This document shows positions 43,406-52,002 of a stretch of DNA of 64,000 bases, piece by piece (the stretch's first letter is position 1; every line of letters begins with the position of its first letter). The position numbers were made by a program, and so were the translations under genes. The notes beneath the pieces are model-generated. The model worked only from the letters and a program-made list of their open reading frames with translations, was not told where the DNA came from and did not search any database. This DNA comes from Marinobacter salsuginis (GTDB taxonomy: Bacteria > Pseudomonadota > Gammaproteobacteria > Pseudomonadales > Oleiphilaceae), in contig NZ_BGZH01000001.1 in assembly GCF_009617755.1 (NCBI RefSeq), forward strand, positions 558,001 to 622,000, in the 5' to 3' direction.

Positions 43406-44869
43406 TCAGACCAAGGCCATTTCGGCGTCCAGATCGATACCGGCGTCGCGCATCTGGGCCAATTTGTACCTCAGCGTCCTGGGACTGATGCCCAGCTGCT
43501 CGGCGGCCCGGTTGCGACGTCCACGCTCTTTCCGAAGTGTCTGGATAATAATACGGAATTCCTGCTGCCTCAGATCATCTCCGAGCGAAACCGCGCCTTC
43601 CGGCTCTCCAGCCTGCCCATGAGGCGGCTGATTGATGGCAGAAACGGCGGGCTCTGACATCTCCGCGTCAACCGCCGGGTTGGCAACAGGTTCAGGATAC
43701 GAAACCGGCTCCAGGCTGCGAAGGTCCGGTCGCCCGGTAATGCCCAGCTCCAGACACAGGTCCCCGGCGTGAATAACATTGCCCTGGTGCAGCACCAGGG
43801 CTCGCTGGATTGCGTTGTCCAGCTCCCGGACATTCCCAGGCCACTGATGATTCATAAGCGCGCTCTTTGCGTCCTGGGCGAAGGCAATTCCTGTCAGCTT
43901 CATTTTTCGGCAGTGCTTTTTAAGCAGTGACGTGGCGAGCGGCATGATGTCCAGCGGACGCTCCCTGAGCGGCTGCCAGTGCATCGGGAAAACCGTCAGG
44001 CGGTAATAGAGATCCTCCCGGAACTTGCCTTCGCGCACGTAATCTGCGAGATCGCGGTTGGTGGTCGCCACCACCCGGACATCGAGACTGATGGTCTTGC
44101 GACCTCCAACCCGCTCCACTTCGCGCTCCTGCAGAACCCGCAACAGCTTGGACTGAAGCCCAAGATCCATCTCAGAAATTTCGTCCAGAAGGATAGTGCC
44201 ACCGTTGGCCTGCTCGAATTTACCGGGCGACGAGGCAACAGCCCCGGTAAAGGCACCTTTCTCGTGACCAAACAGAATGGCTTCCAGCATGTTCTCGGGG
44301 ATGGCGGCACAGTTTATGGCCACGAAGGGCTGATCCGCCCGTGGGGACTGCTGATGGATATACCGGGCGAGCACTTCCTTGCCAGTTCCACTTTCCCCGG
44401 AGATCATGACGGTCGAGTCGCTGCCGGCCACTTTGGTCGCCAGCTGGAACATGCGCTTGCTGATCGGATCCTCGGCCACCGGCTCATCGCTGGCTTTTTC
44501 GCGGCCGCCACCCACAATTTTACTGACAGCGTCGACCAGGAACCGTGGCTCGAAGGGCTTCACAAGGTAATCGATAGCGCCGGCTTGCATGGCCGAGACC
44601 GCATCGCTGATCTGGCCATAGGCCGTGATCAGCATCATTGGCAAGCCCGGATACAGCCGCTGGACCTCGGACAGCAACTCATGCCCAGACAGGCCCGGCA
44701 TATTGACATCGCTGACCACCATATCAACCGGGGACTCTGCCAGTCGCTGAAGTGCCTCGTTGGCATTTGACGCTTCCCGCACCCGGAATTTTGCCAGTTC
44801 AAGGGTGGTTACCAGCGCTTCCCGCAGGTCATGGTCGTCCTCAACAATCAGAATCTGGGCCTTTGCCAT
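43406..44869 (-). CDS. fleR: FleR, sigma-54-dependent flagellar response regulator
   Basis: 487 aa. The receiver has phospho-Asp54 (MVVSDVNMPGLSG). The AAA+ domain has Walker [11 protein letters not shown], the GAFTGAV sigma-54 contact loop and the Walker B-type GGTILLDEISEM. A Fis-type HTH ends the protein (RRNRAAEQLGISPRTLRYKL). FleR activates the basal body and hook genes with RpoN. It follows fleS by 12 bases. Confidence 0.96.
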   Translation of the reverse strand: MAKAQILIVEDDHDLREALVTTLELAKFRVREASNANEALQRLAESPVDMVVSDVNMPGLSGHELLSEVQRLYPGLPMMLITAYGQISDAVSAMQAGAIDYLVKPFEPRFLVDAVSKIVGGGREKASDEPVAEDPISKRMFQLATKVAGSDSTVMISGESGTGKEVLARYIHQQSPRADQPFVAINCAAIPENMLEAILFGHEKGAFTGAVASSPGKFEQANGGTILLDEISEMDLGLQSKLLRVLQEREVERVGGRKTISLDVRVVATTNRDLADYVREGKFREDLYYRLTVFPMHWQPLRERPLDIMPLATSLLKKHCRKMKLTGIAFAQDAKSALMNHQWPGNVRELDNAIQRALVLHQGNVIHAGDLCLELGITGRPDLRSLEPVSYPEPVANPAVDAEMSEPAVSAINQPPHGQAGEPEGAVSLGDDLRQQEFRIIIQTLRKERGRRNRAAEQLGISPRTLRYKLAQMRDAGIDLDAEMALV

Positions 44870-44881
44870 GGTTGCCTCCGA

Positions 44882-46120
44882 TCAGTTTCTGTTACGTAAT
44901 TGCGGCAGGCGCAAGGTAGCGATGGCGCCACCCTGCTCTGGCGATTCAATGGAAAACCGCCCCTGATGCGCCTTGATGACGGCTTGCACCACCGCAAGGC
45001 CGAGCCCCGTACCATGGGACTTGGTTGTGTAAAAGGCTTCGGTTAACCGGGCCGCGTCCGAGTGCTCGAACCCCGGCCCGTTGTCCACAACGCGAATAAC
45101 CAGCTCGCTGTTCTCCTCGGTTACCCGAACTGCAACCTGGGTCGCTCCGGCCTCAAGACTGTTATTCACAAGATTGGTGCAGGCGCCGACAAGGGCGTCC
45201 CGGTTACACATGAGACGGCAGTCGCCGGAAATTTCGTTCTCGAGAGTCACCTCTGCGCCGGGAGCCGGCTTGAGCCCCTCCATTGCGGACGCCAGAGCCG
45301 AGACCAGCTTGCCGGCAGACAGCTCCTCTGCCAGCCGGGTTTCGCCCCGGGCGAATATGAGCATATCCCGCACCTGCTGCTCCAGGTGAGTCAGTCGAGA
45401 CATCAGACGCGAAGCGCAGCGTTGACGCATTTCTTCATCGAGGTCGTCCTGGCTCAGGTGGCCACCATAGAGAATTGCCGCAGACAGAGGCGTACGGATC
45501 TGGTGTGCAAGGGATGCCACCATCTTGCCCATGGCAGACAGCCGCTGGGCGTGTGCCAGCTGCGCCTGGAGATGTCGGGTTTCAGTGAGGTCGGTCAGAA
45601 GGATCAGCTGGCCGGGCTGGTTTTCCATGGTCCGGATCTCAATGCTGACCCTGCGACCATCTTTCAGGGAGACTTCGTGGCCATCGTCCCGCCGGGGGGC
45701 AAAACAGCGATGGATGACATCCACCCACCGGGTGCCGTCCAGGGGTTCCCCGAGAAGCGCAATGGCGGCGGGATTGGTCTGCGTCACCACGCCCTGGCTG
45801 TCCAGCACCACCACGCCCGCAGGCAGTGCGTTCAACAAGGTCGACAGACGGTCTGCCAATCGCTCTTTCTCCTCCAACTCCTGCTGACGCTGGAGCGATT
45901 CCTGGTTCAACTCGCCGGAAAGCTGGTTCACCCGGGACTCAAGGGTTCGGTAGGAGTCGGTAATCTGTCGCGACATACGGTTGAACAGCTCGAGGGCGGA
46001 ATCCACCGCCGCGTCGTCCTGCTCCGGGAACAGGGCCGTAACCTTGTCGTTTACATCCGCCGCCGCGTTGGCTTTCGCGCTGCCTGCGCCGGACTGAAGA
46101 ACAAACTGTGCCTGACTCAT
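44882..46120 (-). CDS. fleS: FleS, flagellar sensor histidine kinase
   Basis: 412 aa from the ATG at 46120 (MSQAQFVLQSG), with GGGGAG about 8 bases upstream. An in-frame GTG at 46186 is rejected because it precedes the predicted transcription start. A coiled coil (about 55-105) and PAS domain (about 105-200; LPAGVVVLDSQGVV) lead into the HisKA domain (MVASLAHQIRTPLSAAILYG, His about 230) and an HATPase (NLVNNSLEAGATQ, DNGPGF, GTGLGLAVVQAV). There is no membrane helix, as in Pseudomonas FleS. Confidence 0.95.
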   Translation of the reverse strand: MSQAQFVLQSGAGSAKANAAADVNDKVTALFPEQDDAAVDSALELFNRMSRQITDSYRTLESRVNQLSGELNQESLQRQQELEEKERLADRLSTLLNALPAGVVVLDSQGVVTQTNPAAIALLGEPLDGTRWVDVIHRCFAPRRDDGHEVSLKDGRRVSIEIRTMENQPGQLILLTDLTETRHLQAQLAHAQRLSAMGKMVASLAHQIRTPLSAAILYGGHLSQDDLDEEMRQRCASRLMSRLTHLEQQVRDMLIFARGETRLAEELSAGKLVSALASAMEGLKPAPGAEVTLENEISGDCRLMCNRDALVGACTNLVNNSLEAGATQVAVRVTEENSELVIRVVDNGPGFEHSDAARLTEAFYTTKSHGTGLGLAVVQAVIKAHQGRFSIESPEQGGAIATLRLPQLRNRN

Positions 46121-46189
46121 AACCTGACTCCCCGATCGGTCCGTCGGATCGGACCTCCTGATTCGGATACTTCGTTTACAGGTCACTAA

Positions 46190-46204
46190 GCCAGCACCGT
46201 GCCA
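46190..46204 (-). promoter_or_regulatory. Sigma-54 promoter upstream of fleS
   Basis: Minus strand TGGCACGGTGCTGGC: a full consensus -24 element TGGCACG and a -12 element TGGC in place of TTGC, with exact GG-N10-GC spacing. Predicted start is near 46178, about 58 bases before the fleS ATG. FleQ is the expected activator. Confidence 0.78.
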
Positions 46205-46286
46205 ACTTAATTTTTCCTTTATATATCAGCAGGAAAGAGAATCCAGAAAGAGGCGAATGACAATTTTACGTCGGTCAAAAACAGAA

Positions 46287-46319
46287 ACGGCGCCTCAGGT
46301 TACGAACCTTTGACGCCGT
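46287..46319 (-). terminator. Probable terminator after fleQ
   Basis: Arms ACGGCG (46287-46292) and CGCCGT (46314-46319) enclose a second pair AGGTT/AACCT. On the minus strand the hairpin is followed by TTTCTGTTTTTG. The interrupted stem makes it weaker than the fleR terminator, but position and T-rich tail fit. Confidence 0.65.
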
Positions 46320-46350
46320 CTCAAAAACTCGAAAATGCGAACTATCCAGT

Positions 46351-47802
46351 TCACGAATCCTCGGATTCCTCTTCTCTCAGCCCGTACTTACGCACCTTCT
46401 CTACCAGTGTGGTTCGACGAATACGCAGCTTTTCTGCAGCCCTGGCCACGACACCGCCAGCCTCGTCGAGCGCCTGCTGGATCAACTGCTTCTCGAGGTT
46501 CGAGAGGTAATCCTTCAGATCGATGCCGTTTACCGGCAGCAACGCAGGGGCATCCAGCCCGACCAGTCCCGGAATACCGGACGGCATGCCGGTGTCCTCG
46601 ACCGGACGGTTCTCATCGTAGTCATCCACGTAGCGGAACTTCTTGGGCAACTCCTGTACGCCGATCACACCGTACGGGTGCATGATCGAGAGGCGTTCGA
46701 CGAGATTGGCCAGTTCACGCACGTTGCCAGGCCAGTCGTGGCGGCAAAGACTCATGATTGCGGCCGAATTCATCCTCAGCGAGCCGCGCTTCTCTTTTTC
46801 CATCCGGGAAATAAGCTCATTGATCAGCAGGGGAATGTCTTCCACCCGATCACGCAAAGCAGGCATCTCGATGGGGAATACATTCAGGCGGTAATAGAGA
46901 TCTTCCCTGAAATCCCCGGACTCAATCATGTCTTCCAGATGCTTGTGGGTTGCAGCAATCACACGGACATCAGCCGATTGGGTCCGGTTACTACCCACCC
47001 GTTCGAAGGTACGCTCCTGCAGAACCCGAAGAATCTTTACCTGCATATTGAGAGGCATGTCGCCGATTTCATCCAGAAACAGGGTACCGCCCTCAGCCAT
47101 TTCGAAGCGCCCTACCCGGGCTGTGATAGCACCGGTAAAGGCGCCCTTCTCATGGCCAAAAAGTTCGCTTTCCAGCAGTTCGGCGGGGATGGCGCCACAA
47201 TTTACAGGCACAAACGGCTTATCCCGTCGGGAAGAGTGATAGTGCAGGTTTCGGGCAACCACTTCCTTGCCAGTACCGGATTCGCCGGTGATCAGAACGC
47301 TGACGTCCTTATCGGCCACCTGTTCCATTAACTGACGGACCTGCTGGACCTTGCGGCTGGTTCCCACGAGGCTACGGAAGAGTTGAAGACCGCGCTGTTG
47401 GCCTCGCTCCCGGGATCGACTGAACTGATCGCGGAAGACCTGGGCGCGGTAGAGCGAATCAACAAACTTGGTGTAATTCAGCGGCCACTCCATGCGGGCA
47501 ATAATGCGAGCGCCGGCATCTTCGGAAAGCCCTGAGAGTTCGGGGTGTCCGACCAGCAGTAAAGGAACGCCCTTAACCGCATTGCAGACTGTGGTGATGG
47601 TCTCGGTGACTCCGGCAGCTTCGCCATTTACCACCGCGACCGCGATGTCCGAAAGGCTTTCCTCGTCGCCACTACTCAAAAGTGCCCTGGCTTCATCGCC
47701 TGCAAGGATCTGTTCCTCGCCGATGAACTCAAGAATGGTGACCATGTCCCGCAGTCTTGAATCATCCTCGCTCAGCACCAGCACTTTGTTATTTTTAGAC
47801 AT
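46351..47802 (-). CDS. fleQ: FleQ, master flagellar regulator and c-di-GMP sensor
   Basis: 483 aa. The N-terminal FleQ domain (1-120) is receiver-like without a standard phospho-Asp pocket. The linker carries LFRS at 141-144, the motif tied to c-di-GMP binding in Pseudomonas FleQ. The AAA+ domain has Walker A GESGTGKE (173-180), GAFTGAI and [13 protein letters not shown] Fis-type HTH ends it ([20 protein letters not shown]). It should start the cascade through the sigma-54 promoters listed here and also control exopolysaccharide genes elsewhere. Confidence 0.97.
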   Translation of the reverse strand: MSKNNKVLVLSEDDSRLRDMVTILEFIGEEQILAGDEARALLSSGDEESLSDIAVAVVNGEAAGVTETITTVCNAVKGVPLLLVGHPELSGLSEDAGARIIARMEWPLNYTKFVDSLYRAQVFRDQFSRSRERGQQRGLQLFRSLVGTSRKVQQVRQLMEQVADKDVSVLITGESGTGKEVVARNLHYHSSRRDKPFVPVNCGAIPAELLESELFGHEKGAFTGAITARVGRFEMAEGGTLFLDEIGDMPLNMQVKILRVLQERTFERVGSNRTQSADVRVIAATHKHLEDMIESGDFREDLYYRLNVFPIEMPALRDRVEDIPLLINELISRMEKEKRGSLRMNSAAIMSLCRHDWPGNVRELANLVERLSIMHPYGVIGVQELPKKFRYVDDYDENRPVEDTGMPSGIPGLVGLDAPALLPVNGIDLKDYLSNLEKQLIQQALDEAGGVVARAAEKLRIRRTTLVEKVRKYGLREEESEDS

Positions 47803-47872
47803 TCAACCGAATCTCTTGGGGGATTTGTGCGGTATTTAAGACTGTAAGGGCGGCAGAGTCAATTTTATGACG

Positions 47873-48202
47873 CTATTTCGGTCGATTTGAAGAAACGTTC
47901 TGATAGGCCTTCGCTGCGCTGCGATTACGGTTAACACCTTTGAGGCCGTCCTCCGCTTCCTTGCGGGCAATACGCGCGGATTCGTCCGCGGCGTCAATAA
48001 ACTGCTGCAATTCCTGCAAGCGGAGCCGCACCGGCTCCGCCTCGATCTCACCCGCTTCCAGGGCAGCCATCAGCGGCTCGACTGCCGGCTTCACCTTCTC
48101 GTTGAGACTGGCCATCGCTTCCCAGTCTTTATCTGCCAAAGCGCGACCAAGCCTGGCCATCAACTGGTCGAGATGATCAAGGTGCGCTTGCGGGTCTGCC
48201 AT
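47873..48202 (-). CDS. Small helical protein in the fliT (fleP) position
   Basis: 109 aa from the ATG at 48202, which has AGGAGG five bases upstream. It is mostly helical (LDHLDQLMARLGRALADKDW, RLRLQELQQFIDAADESARI). In Pseudomonas a gene of this size and character lies just upstream of fleQ and is called fliT or fleP. The match here is mainly position, size and helix pattern, so the export-chaperone role for FliD is inference. fliC, fliD and fliS are not in the window; a DUF1329 gene lies upstream instead. Confidence 0.6.
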   Translation of the reverse strand: MADPQAHLDHLDQLMARLGRALADKDWEAMASLNEKVKPAVEPLMAALEAGEIEAEPVRLRLQELQQFIDAADESARIARKEAEDGLKGVNRNRSAAKAYQNVSSNRPK

Positions 48203-48219
48203 ATCGGCCTCCTTGGTGA

Positions 48220-49578
48220 TCAACGGCGAGCGGCTCTACGGGCAGCGGAAGCAGTAAATTCATTACCCCGGAACCCCGGGCTGAAATCGTACGCCGGGAA
48301 GCCATCATCCAGCCCATCAATGTAGTAACGCTCCGCCTTCAGGTCGTAGGTCATCTCCATGGTAGTCCAGAATACGGGCTCACTGTAATAGCTGATATTA
48401 TGGGCCTCCGACACACGCCACAGGTTCCCTTCCGCATCGTACTCCTCGGATGCCAGAATCTGCCAGCTGTCTTCGTCCACGTAGAACACGCGGCGATCGT
48501 AGATGTGACTGATCCCGGTCCTGCGTTTCGCCTCAACCACCCAGACCCGGTGCAGCTCATAGCGGGTCAGTGCCTGATTAATGTGGCCCGGACGAATCAC
48601 ATCATCGGCCTCCACCTGCGGCCCGTGTAGCTTGTAGGCATTGTAGGGTACGAACAGCTCCCGCTTGCCTTTCAATTCCCAGTCGTACTGATTGGGTGCG
48701 CCGTTGTACATATCTTTCTGGTCAACCGAACGCAGTGACGATGAGTTCGGCAAGTCCGTCTCATAGGCCAGGTTTGGGGACCTGCGAAGCCGGCGCGAGC
48801 CGGAATCATACCGCCAGGCCAGCCTCGGCGAGCGCACCTGATCCAGGGTTTCGTGGACCAGTGTGATGGTGCCGGCCAGCGAAGAGGGTGCAATGGTGTC
48901 AGTCTTCAGGTAGAAAATCTTGTTATCGATTTCCGCCAGTTCCGCCCCTTTCTGACTATAGGCAAAGAAATAGTCGTAATCGTTTACCACCGGATTGTAC
49001 GAACCGTCCCTTTGGGGCGTTGCGGACGCACTACGCAGGGAAATCTCTTCGCCGCGGTAGCGAAGAATGTGGTTCCAGATTACCTCCAGACCGTCTTTGG
49101 GGATCGGGAATGGGCTGGTCATAATGGTGTCACGAACACCGTTACCGTTGTCCAGCAACTGAGCTGTCAGCGCATTTTCACGAAACTTGTCGTAAACGTG
49201 CTCGGGAAACGCTGCCGTTCGGCGAGTCTGATAGACCGGCATGAAAAAGTCCGGCCCGTACTTTTCCAGCATGGCGATATGGCCATCGGAAAGCTTGTCG
49301 CGGTAGAGATGGACATTATCGGCGGTTATGACGAAGAGGGCCTCGTCTTCGGGAAAGGGATCAATTTCAACCTGCCCCTCGCGCCAGCCGTCCGGGGGCG
49401 TTGCAAGACCACCGGTCCACTCGGGTATGCTGCCTGACCTGTTGCCGGCCCGTTCGGCTCCAACCGGAGTGAGATCATCACCCAGCCGCTGCGCTTCGGC
49501 GGTCGTGACTTTGGACAGAGCCTGTCCGGAAAAACCGAGAAAAACCAGGGCGACACCTGCAACGATGTGGCTTCGCAT
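48220..49578 (-). CDS. DUF1329 family exported protein
   Basis: 452 aa with a signal peptide (MRSHIVAGVALVFLGFSGQA, cut after ALS). The mature part fits DUF1329 (LTPVGAERAGNRSGSIPEWT; VYDKFRENALTAQLLDNGNG; YDLKAERYYIDGLDDGFPAY). These proteins are predicted periplasmic or outer-membrane associated, with a LolB-like fold, and often occur with DUF1302 partners and RND-type exporters of hydrophobic compounds; no partner is visible here. It is 17 bases upstream of the FliT-position gene on the same strand. Confidence 0.88.
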   Translation of the reverse strand: MRSHIVAGVALVFLGFSGQALSKVTTAEAQRLGDDLTPVGAERAGNRSGSIPEWTGGLATPPDGWREGQVEIDPFPEDEALFVITADNVHLYRDKLSDGHIAMLEKYGPDFFMPVYQTRRTAAFPEHVYDKFRENALTAQLLDNGNGVRDTIMTSPFPIPKDGLEVIWNHILRYRGEEISLRSASATPQRDGSYNPVVNDYDYFFAYSQKGAELAEIDNKIFYLKTDTIAPSSLAGTITLVHETLDQVRSPRLAWRYDSGSRRLRRSPNLAYETDLPNSSSLRSVDQKDMYNGAPNQYDWELKGKRELFVPYNAYKLHGPQVEADDVIRPGHINQALTRYELHRVWVVEAKRRTGISHIYDRRVFYVDEDSWQILASEEYDAEGNLWRVSEAHNISYYSEPVFWTTMEMTYDLKAERYYIDGLDDGFPAYDFSPGFRGNEFTASAARRAARR

Positions 49579-49658
49579 CCCTTACACCTCCAGAAGTTCA
49601 TGCTGTTGGGCAGCCGCAACGATCAGAACTCGCACAGCCGGGCGCCTTTTTGCCAAAT

Positions 49659-49674
49659 TCAAACGGTCGTTTCA
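49659..49674. promoter_or_regulatory. Palindromic operator candidate upstream of DUF1329
   Basis: TCAAACGGTCGTTTCA is a near-perfect inverted repeat, of the form CAAAC-N4-GTTTC, which resembles the binding motif of the TetR-type fatty-acid regulator PsrA. It sits 80 bases upstream of the DUF1329 start in the 224-base divergent gap. Regulator identity is inference from motif resemblance only. Confidence 0.4.
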
Positions 49675-49744
49675 AGTGAATGTTTGTATTTTATTGTGAA
49701 ACCTCCCCTGGCAGACAGTTGAAGAAATTTGCCGCCAAAAATGG

Positions 49745-49750
49745 TATGCT
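49745..49750 (+). promoter_or_regulatory. Possible extended -10 promoter for the DUF6586 gene
   Basis: TGG followed by TATGCT (49745-49750) is an extended -10 type sequence, about 50 bases before the ATG at 49803. The best -35 (TTGAAG, 49719-49724) has a spacer of 20 bases, which is too long, so only the extended -10 supports this. Confidence 0.3.
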
Positions 49751-49802
49751 GTCGCATTAATTTTCCGGGGTTGCACCCGCGCTGGGGGATTGAAGGTATT
49801 CC

Positions 49803-50315
49803 ATGGCCTCGCAATGGCACTCGCAGGTTTCGCAAAAACTCTTTCTCGCCCGCACTCTGCTGGGGCAACTGGATCGACCAACAGTCGAGGGCGTAGGCCA
49901 TCCCCCCAATGAAGCTGAACAGGCTTTGCGCCGGGAAGCCGCGATCCAGGGGGCGATCGAGTTACTTCTCAGATCCCGGAAATTATTGCTGGTGATGATT
50001 GCCAGGTTGTACCAGAAAAAATCAGAAGAGCCTGCCACTCTGGATGAACTGGCCTCGCTGATCGGACCGGAACCGAATGAAATAAGTCGGCTCAGAGACC
50101 TGGAACAGCGCTCAGGCAGCTGGTGGAACCATCTGGAACAACTGGAACGCTCTCAGAGCCGACCGCCAGCAACCAAAAAAACCGTGAGCGCGGAGAACAT
50201 TATTGCGGTAGCCGCCGACACCGGCCCGGATCGCTCCGCGGCGGCCTTGCTGAAAACACTGAATGCCGTCAAACACTTTGCCGACGATCTGGAAGACCAG
50301 CACAGCGAGTGGTGA
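49803..50315 (+). CDS. DUF6586-type conserved protein
   Basis: 170 aa, cytosolic and largely helical (EAEQALRREAAIQGAIELLL). No motif of known function. Pseudomonads have a protein of this type two genes away from sulA-lexA, so the neighbourhood is conserved beyond this genome. Next gene begins 51 bases downstream on the same strand. Confidence 0.75.
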   Translation: MASQWHSQVSQKLFLARTLLGQLDRPTVEGVGHPPNEAEQALRREAAIQGAIELLLRSRKLLLVMIARLYQKKSEEPATLDELASLIGPEPNEISRLRDLEQRSGSWWNHLEQLERSQSRPPATKKTVSAENIIAVAADTGPDRSAAALLKTLNAVKHFADDLEDQHSEW

Positions 50316-50366
50316 ACCACTCCAATTGCCGGTTACACTGATCTGATTAACTTGAAGGTTTACTGA

Positions 50367-50627
50367 ATGTCACCATCGTTTTTTGAAATTGTGCAACTGA
50401 CCAACGGCGATTACGCCCTGCGCCGCATTGACGATGACAGTGCGCCACTGGTGAAGATCTCATTCTCGGAGGAAGCCCGGGAAATGATGGAAGACCGTGA
50501 TATGTCTGTTGCTAAAGCAATGATCGCCGCAGGTATCGAGGCGGTCGGAAATGTTGCCCACGATATCGACTGGGAAGACGACGAACTGGACGCTTCAGAC
50601 GCCCAGCCCTCCTACACTCTCCACTGA
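50367..50627 (+). CDS. Conserved small acidic protein next to sulA
   Basis: 86 aa, acidic (many Asp/Glu in both halves), begins MSPSFFEIVQLTNGDYALRR. There is no signal peptide or membrane helix. It resembles the small hypothetical proteins seen in Pseudomonas between topA and sulA-lexA. Function is unknown. It ends four bases before the convergent sulA stop. Confidence 0.75.
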   Translation: MSPSFFEIVQLTNGDYALRRIDDDSAPLVKISFSEEAREMMEDRDMSVAKAMIAAGIEAVGNVAHDIDWEDDELDASDAQPSYTLH

Positions 50628-50631
50628 GTCA

Positions 50632-51123
50632 TTAACGCTGCCTGAGAACGACCCCATGGCTGTTGCCTTCGGCAGAGGCTTTTTGCAGGGACTCAAAGGC
50701 AGCGCGGCCCAGTTTACGGGTCCACATGACCACAGCATGGCAGGTGCCTGCACTGAGGGCTCGCTCGGCCAGTTCCTGCGCGGAATAATCCGACGTTGAA
50801 CGAAGCACTAGCAACTCACCAGCCACGATCCCATGCATTTTCTGCCACTTGCTGACCAATGCCTGAGGCGGATCAATCCAGGCCAGCCAGCGCTTTTCCT
50901 GGTTCAGCTGCGTCAGCATGGGCAACAGCAACTGAAAGTTTTCCACCTGGCCTTCCGGCAAGATGATTTCCGTCACATTTCCAGAGACCTTGGTCTCGGT
51001 GGATTCCGGAGAACGTCGGGCACGAATGACAGAGCGTCGCTCGCGGGCGGCGGTTGCCGGCACTGAACAGGACAGAGCATTGGGATTGTAAGCCAGATTC
51101 TGATTAAAGCTCATTTGTTCCAT
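50632..51123 (-). CDS. sulA: SulA-like SOS cell division inhibitor
   Basis: 163 aa. The C-terminal SulA-like segment is visible (LLPMLTQLNQEKRWLAWIDP, then VVMWTRKLGRAAFESLQKA). SulA binds FtsZ and blocks division after DNA damage. The gene is 42 bases downstream of lexA on the same strand and has no LexA box of its own that I can see, so it probably shares the lexA promoter as in Pseudomonas. An ATG three codons in is also possible. Confidence 0.85.
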   Translation of the reverse strand: MEQMSFNQNLAYNPNALSCSVPATAARERRSVIRARRSPESTETKVSGNVTEIILPEGQVENFQLLLPMLTQLNQEKRWLAWIDPPQALVSKWQKMHGIVAGELLVLRSTSDYSAQELAERALSAGTCHAVVMWTRKLGRAAFESLQKASAEGNSHGVVLRQR

Positions 51124-51165
51124 AATTCACCCGTTTTCCAATCTATCAGAGGTTATCCGTACTGA

Positions 51166-51774
51166 TCAGTGCAGATCAGAGCGTCGGATAACACCCACAC
51201 CCAGGCCTTCGATGAACAATTCCTGCTCGGTAAGGTCTACTTCAATGGGTGCGAATTCTTCGTTCTCGGCAATCAGGTAGACTTTCGAGCCTTCCTTGCG
51301 GAAACGCTTTACCGTAACCTCATCGCCGACCCGGGCAACGACCACCTGGCCGTTGTGAACATCCTGGGTGCTGTGCACTGCCAGCAAATCGCCATCAAGA
51401 ATGCCGATATCTTTCATACTCATGCCCCGGACCCGCAGTAGATAATCTGCCGAGGGCGAGAAGAACTCAGGCTGGAGCGTGCAGTGATCCTCAACGTGCT
51501 CCTGGGCCAGGATCGGACTACCAGCGGCAACCTGCCCGATCACCGGCAGCCCAAGATCCTCCTCTGCCTCTGGCAGCCGGATACCGCGGCTGGCCCCTGG
51601 CACCATCTCAATGGCCCCCTTCCGAGCCAGCGCACGAAGATGCTCCTCTGCAGCATTGGCCGAACGAAAACCCAGTTCAGCTGCGATTTCAGCACGAGTT
51701 GGCGGATAGCCGGTCTCATCGACGTAGCGGCGTATGATATCCAGTACCTGTGACTGCCTTGCTGTGAGTTTCAT
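51166..51774 (-). CDS. lexA: LexA repressor
   Basis: 202 aa from the ATG at 51774 (a TTG just before it is ignored). The N-terminal winged HTH ([40 protein letters not shown]) binds SOS boxes. The cleavage bond is Ala84-Gly85 (VAAGSP), and the catalytic dyad is Ser119 (GMSMKD) and Lys156 (VTVKRF), the same numbers as E. coli LexA. It controls itself and sulA. Confidence 0.98.
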   Translation of the reverse strand: MKLTARQSQVLDIIRRYVDETGYPPTRAEIAAELGFRSANAAEEHLRALARKGAIEMVPGASRGIRLPEAEEDLGLPVIGQVAAGSPILAQEHVEDHCTLQPEFFSPSADYLLRVRGMSMKDIGILDGDLLAVHSTQDVHNGQVVVARVGDEVTVKRFRKEGSKVYLIAENEEFAPIEVDLTEQELFIEGLGVGVIRRSDLH

Positions 51775-51855
51775 CAAGCTACTCCGTTGTATCGGGGTCG
51801 GTGCCAGTATCCGCAGTCCGGGAATGCCTGCTCCGGATAGCCTGCTTCAGGCGCC

Positions 51856-51871
51856 CTGTTTTTTTATACAG
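51856..51871. promoter_or_regulatory. LexA (SOS) box upstream of lexA
   Basis: CTGTTTTTTTATACAG is CTG-N10-CAG with the consensus CTGT...ACAG ends, 82 bases upstream of the lexA ATG. A second CTG-N8-CAG sequence (CTGACTATATACAG, 51876-51889) has short spacing and may be a weaker half-match. Autoregulation of lexA is expected. Confidence 0.75.
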
Positions 51872-52002
51872 TAAACTGACTATATACAGTGTTTTATCCA
51901 GTGTAAAGTCAGGCCCGTGATTTTCTTGCATTGGGTTAACCATGATGATCAGCAGCGGTGTGATATGGTTAGTGTTCAAGCCCTCACAAGTCAGGAAGTA
52001 GC

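Noticed and set aside
45062..46189. 375-residue open frame opposite fleS
   Set aside because: Antisense shadow of the fleS kinase, without recognisable domains.
51876..51889. Second LexA box upstream of lexA
   Set aside because: Spacing between CTG and CAG is 8, not 10, so only the 51856-51871 site is called.
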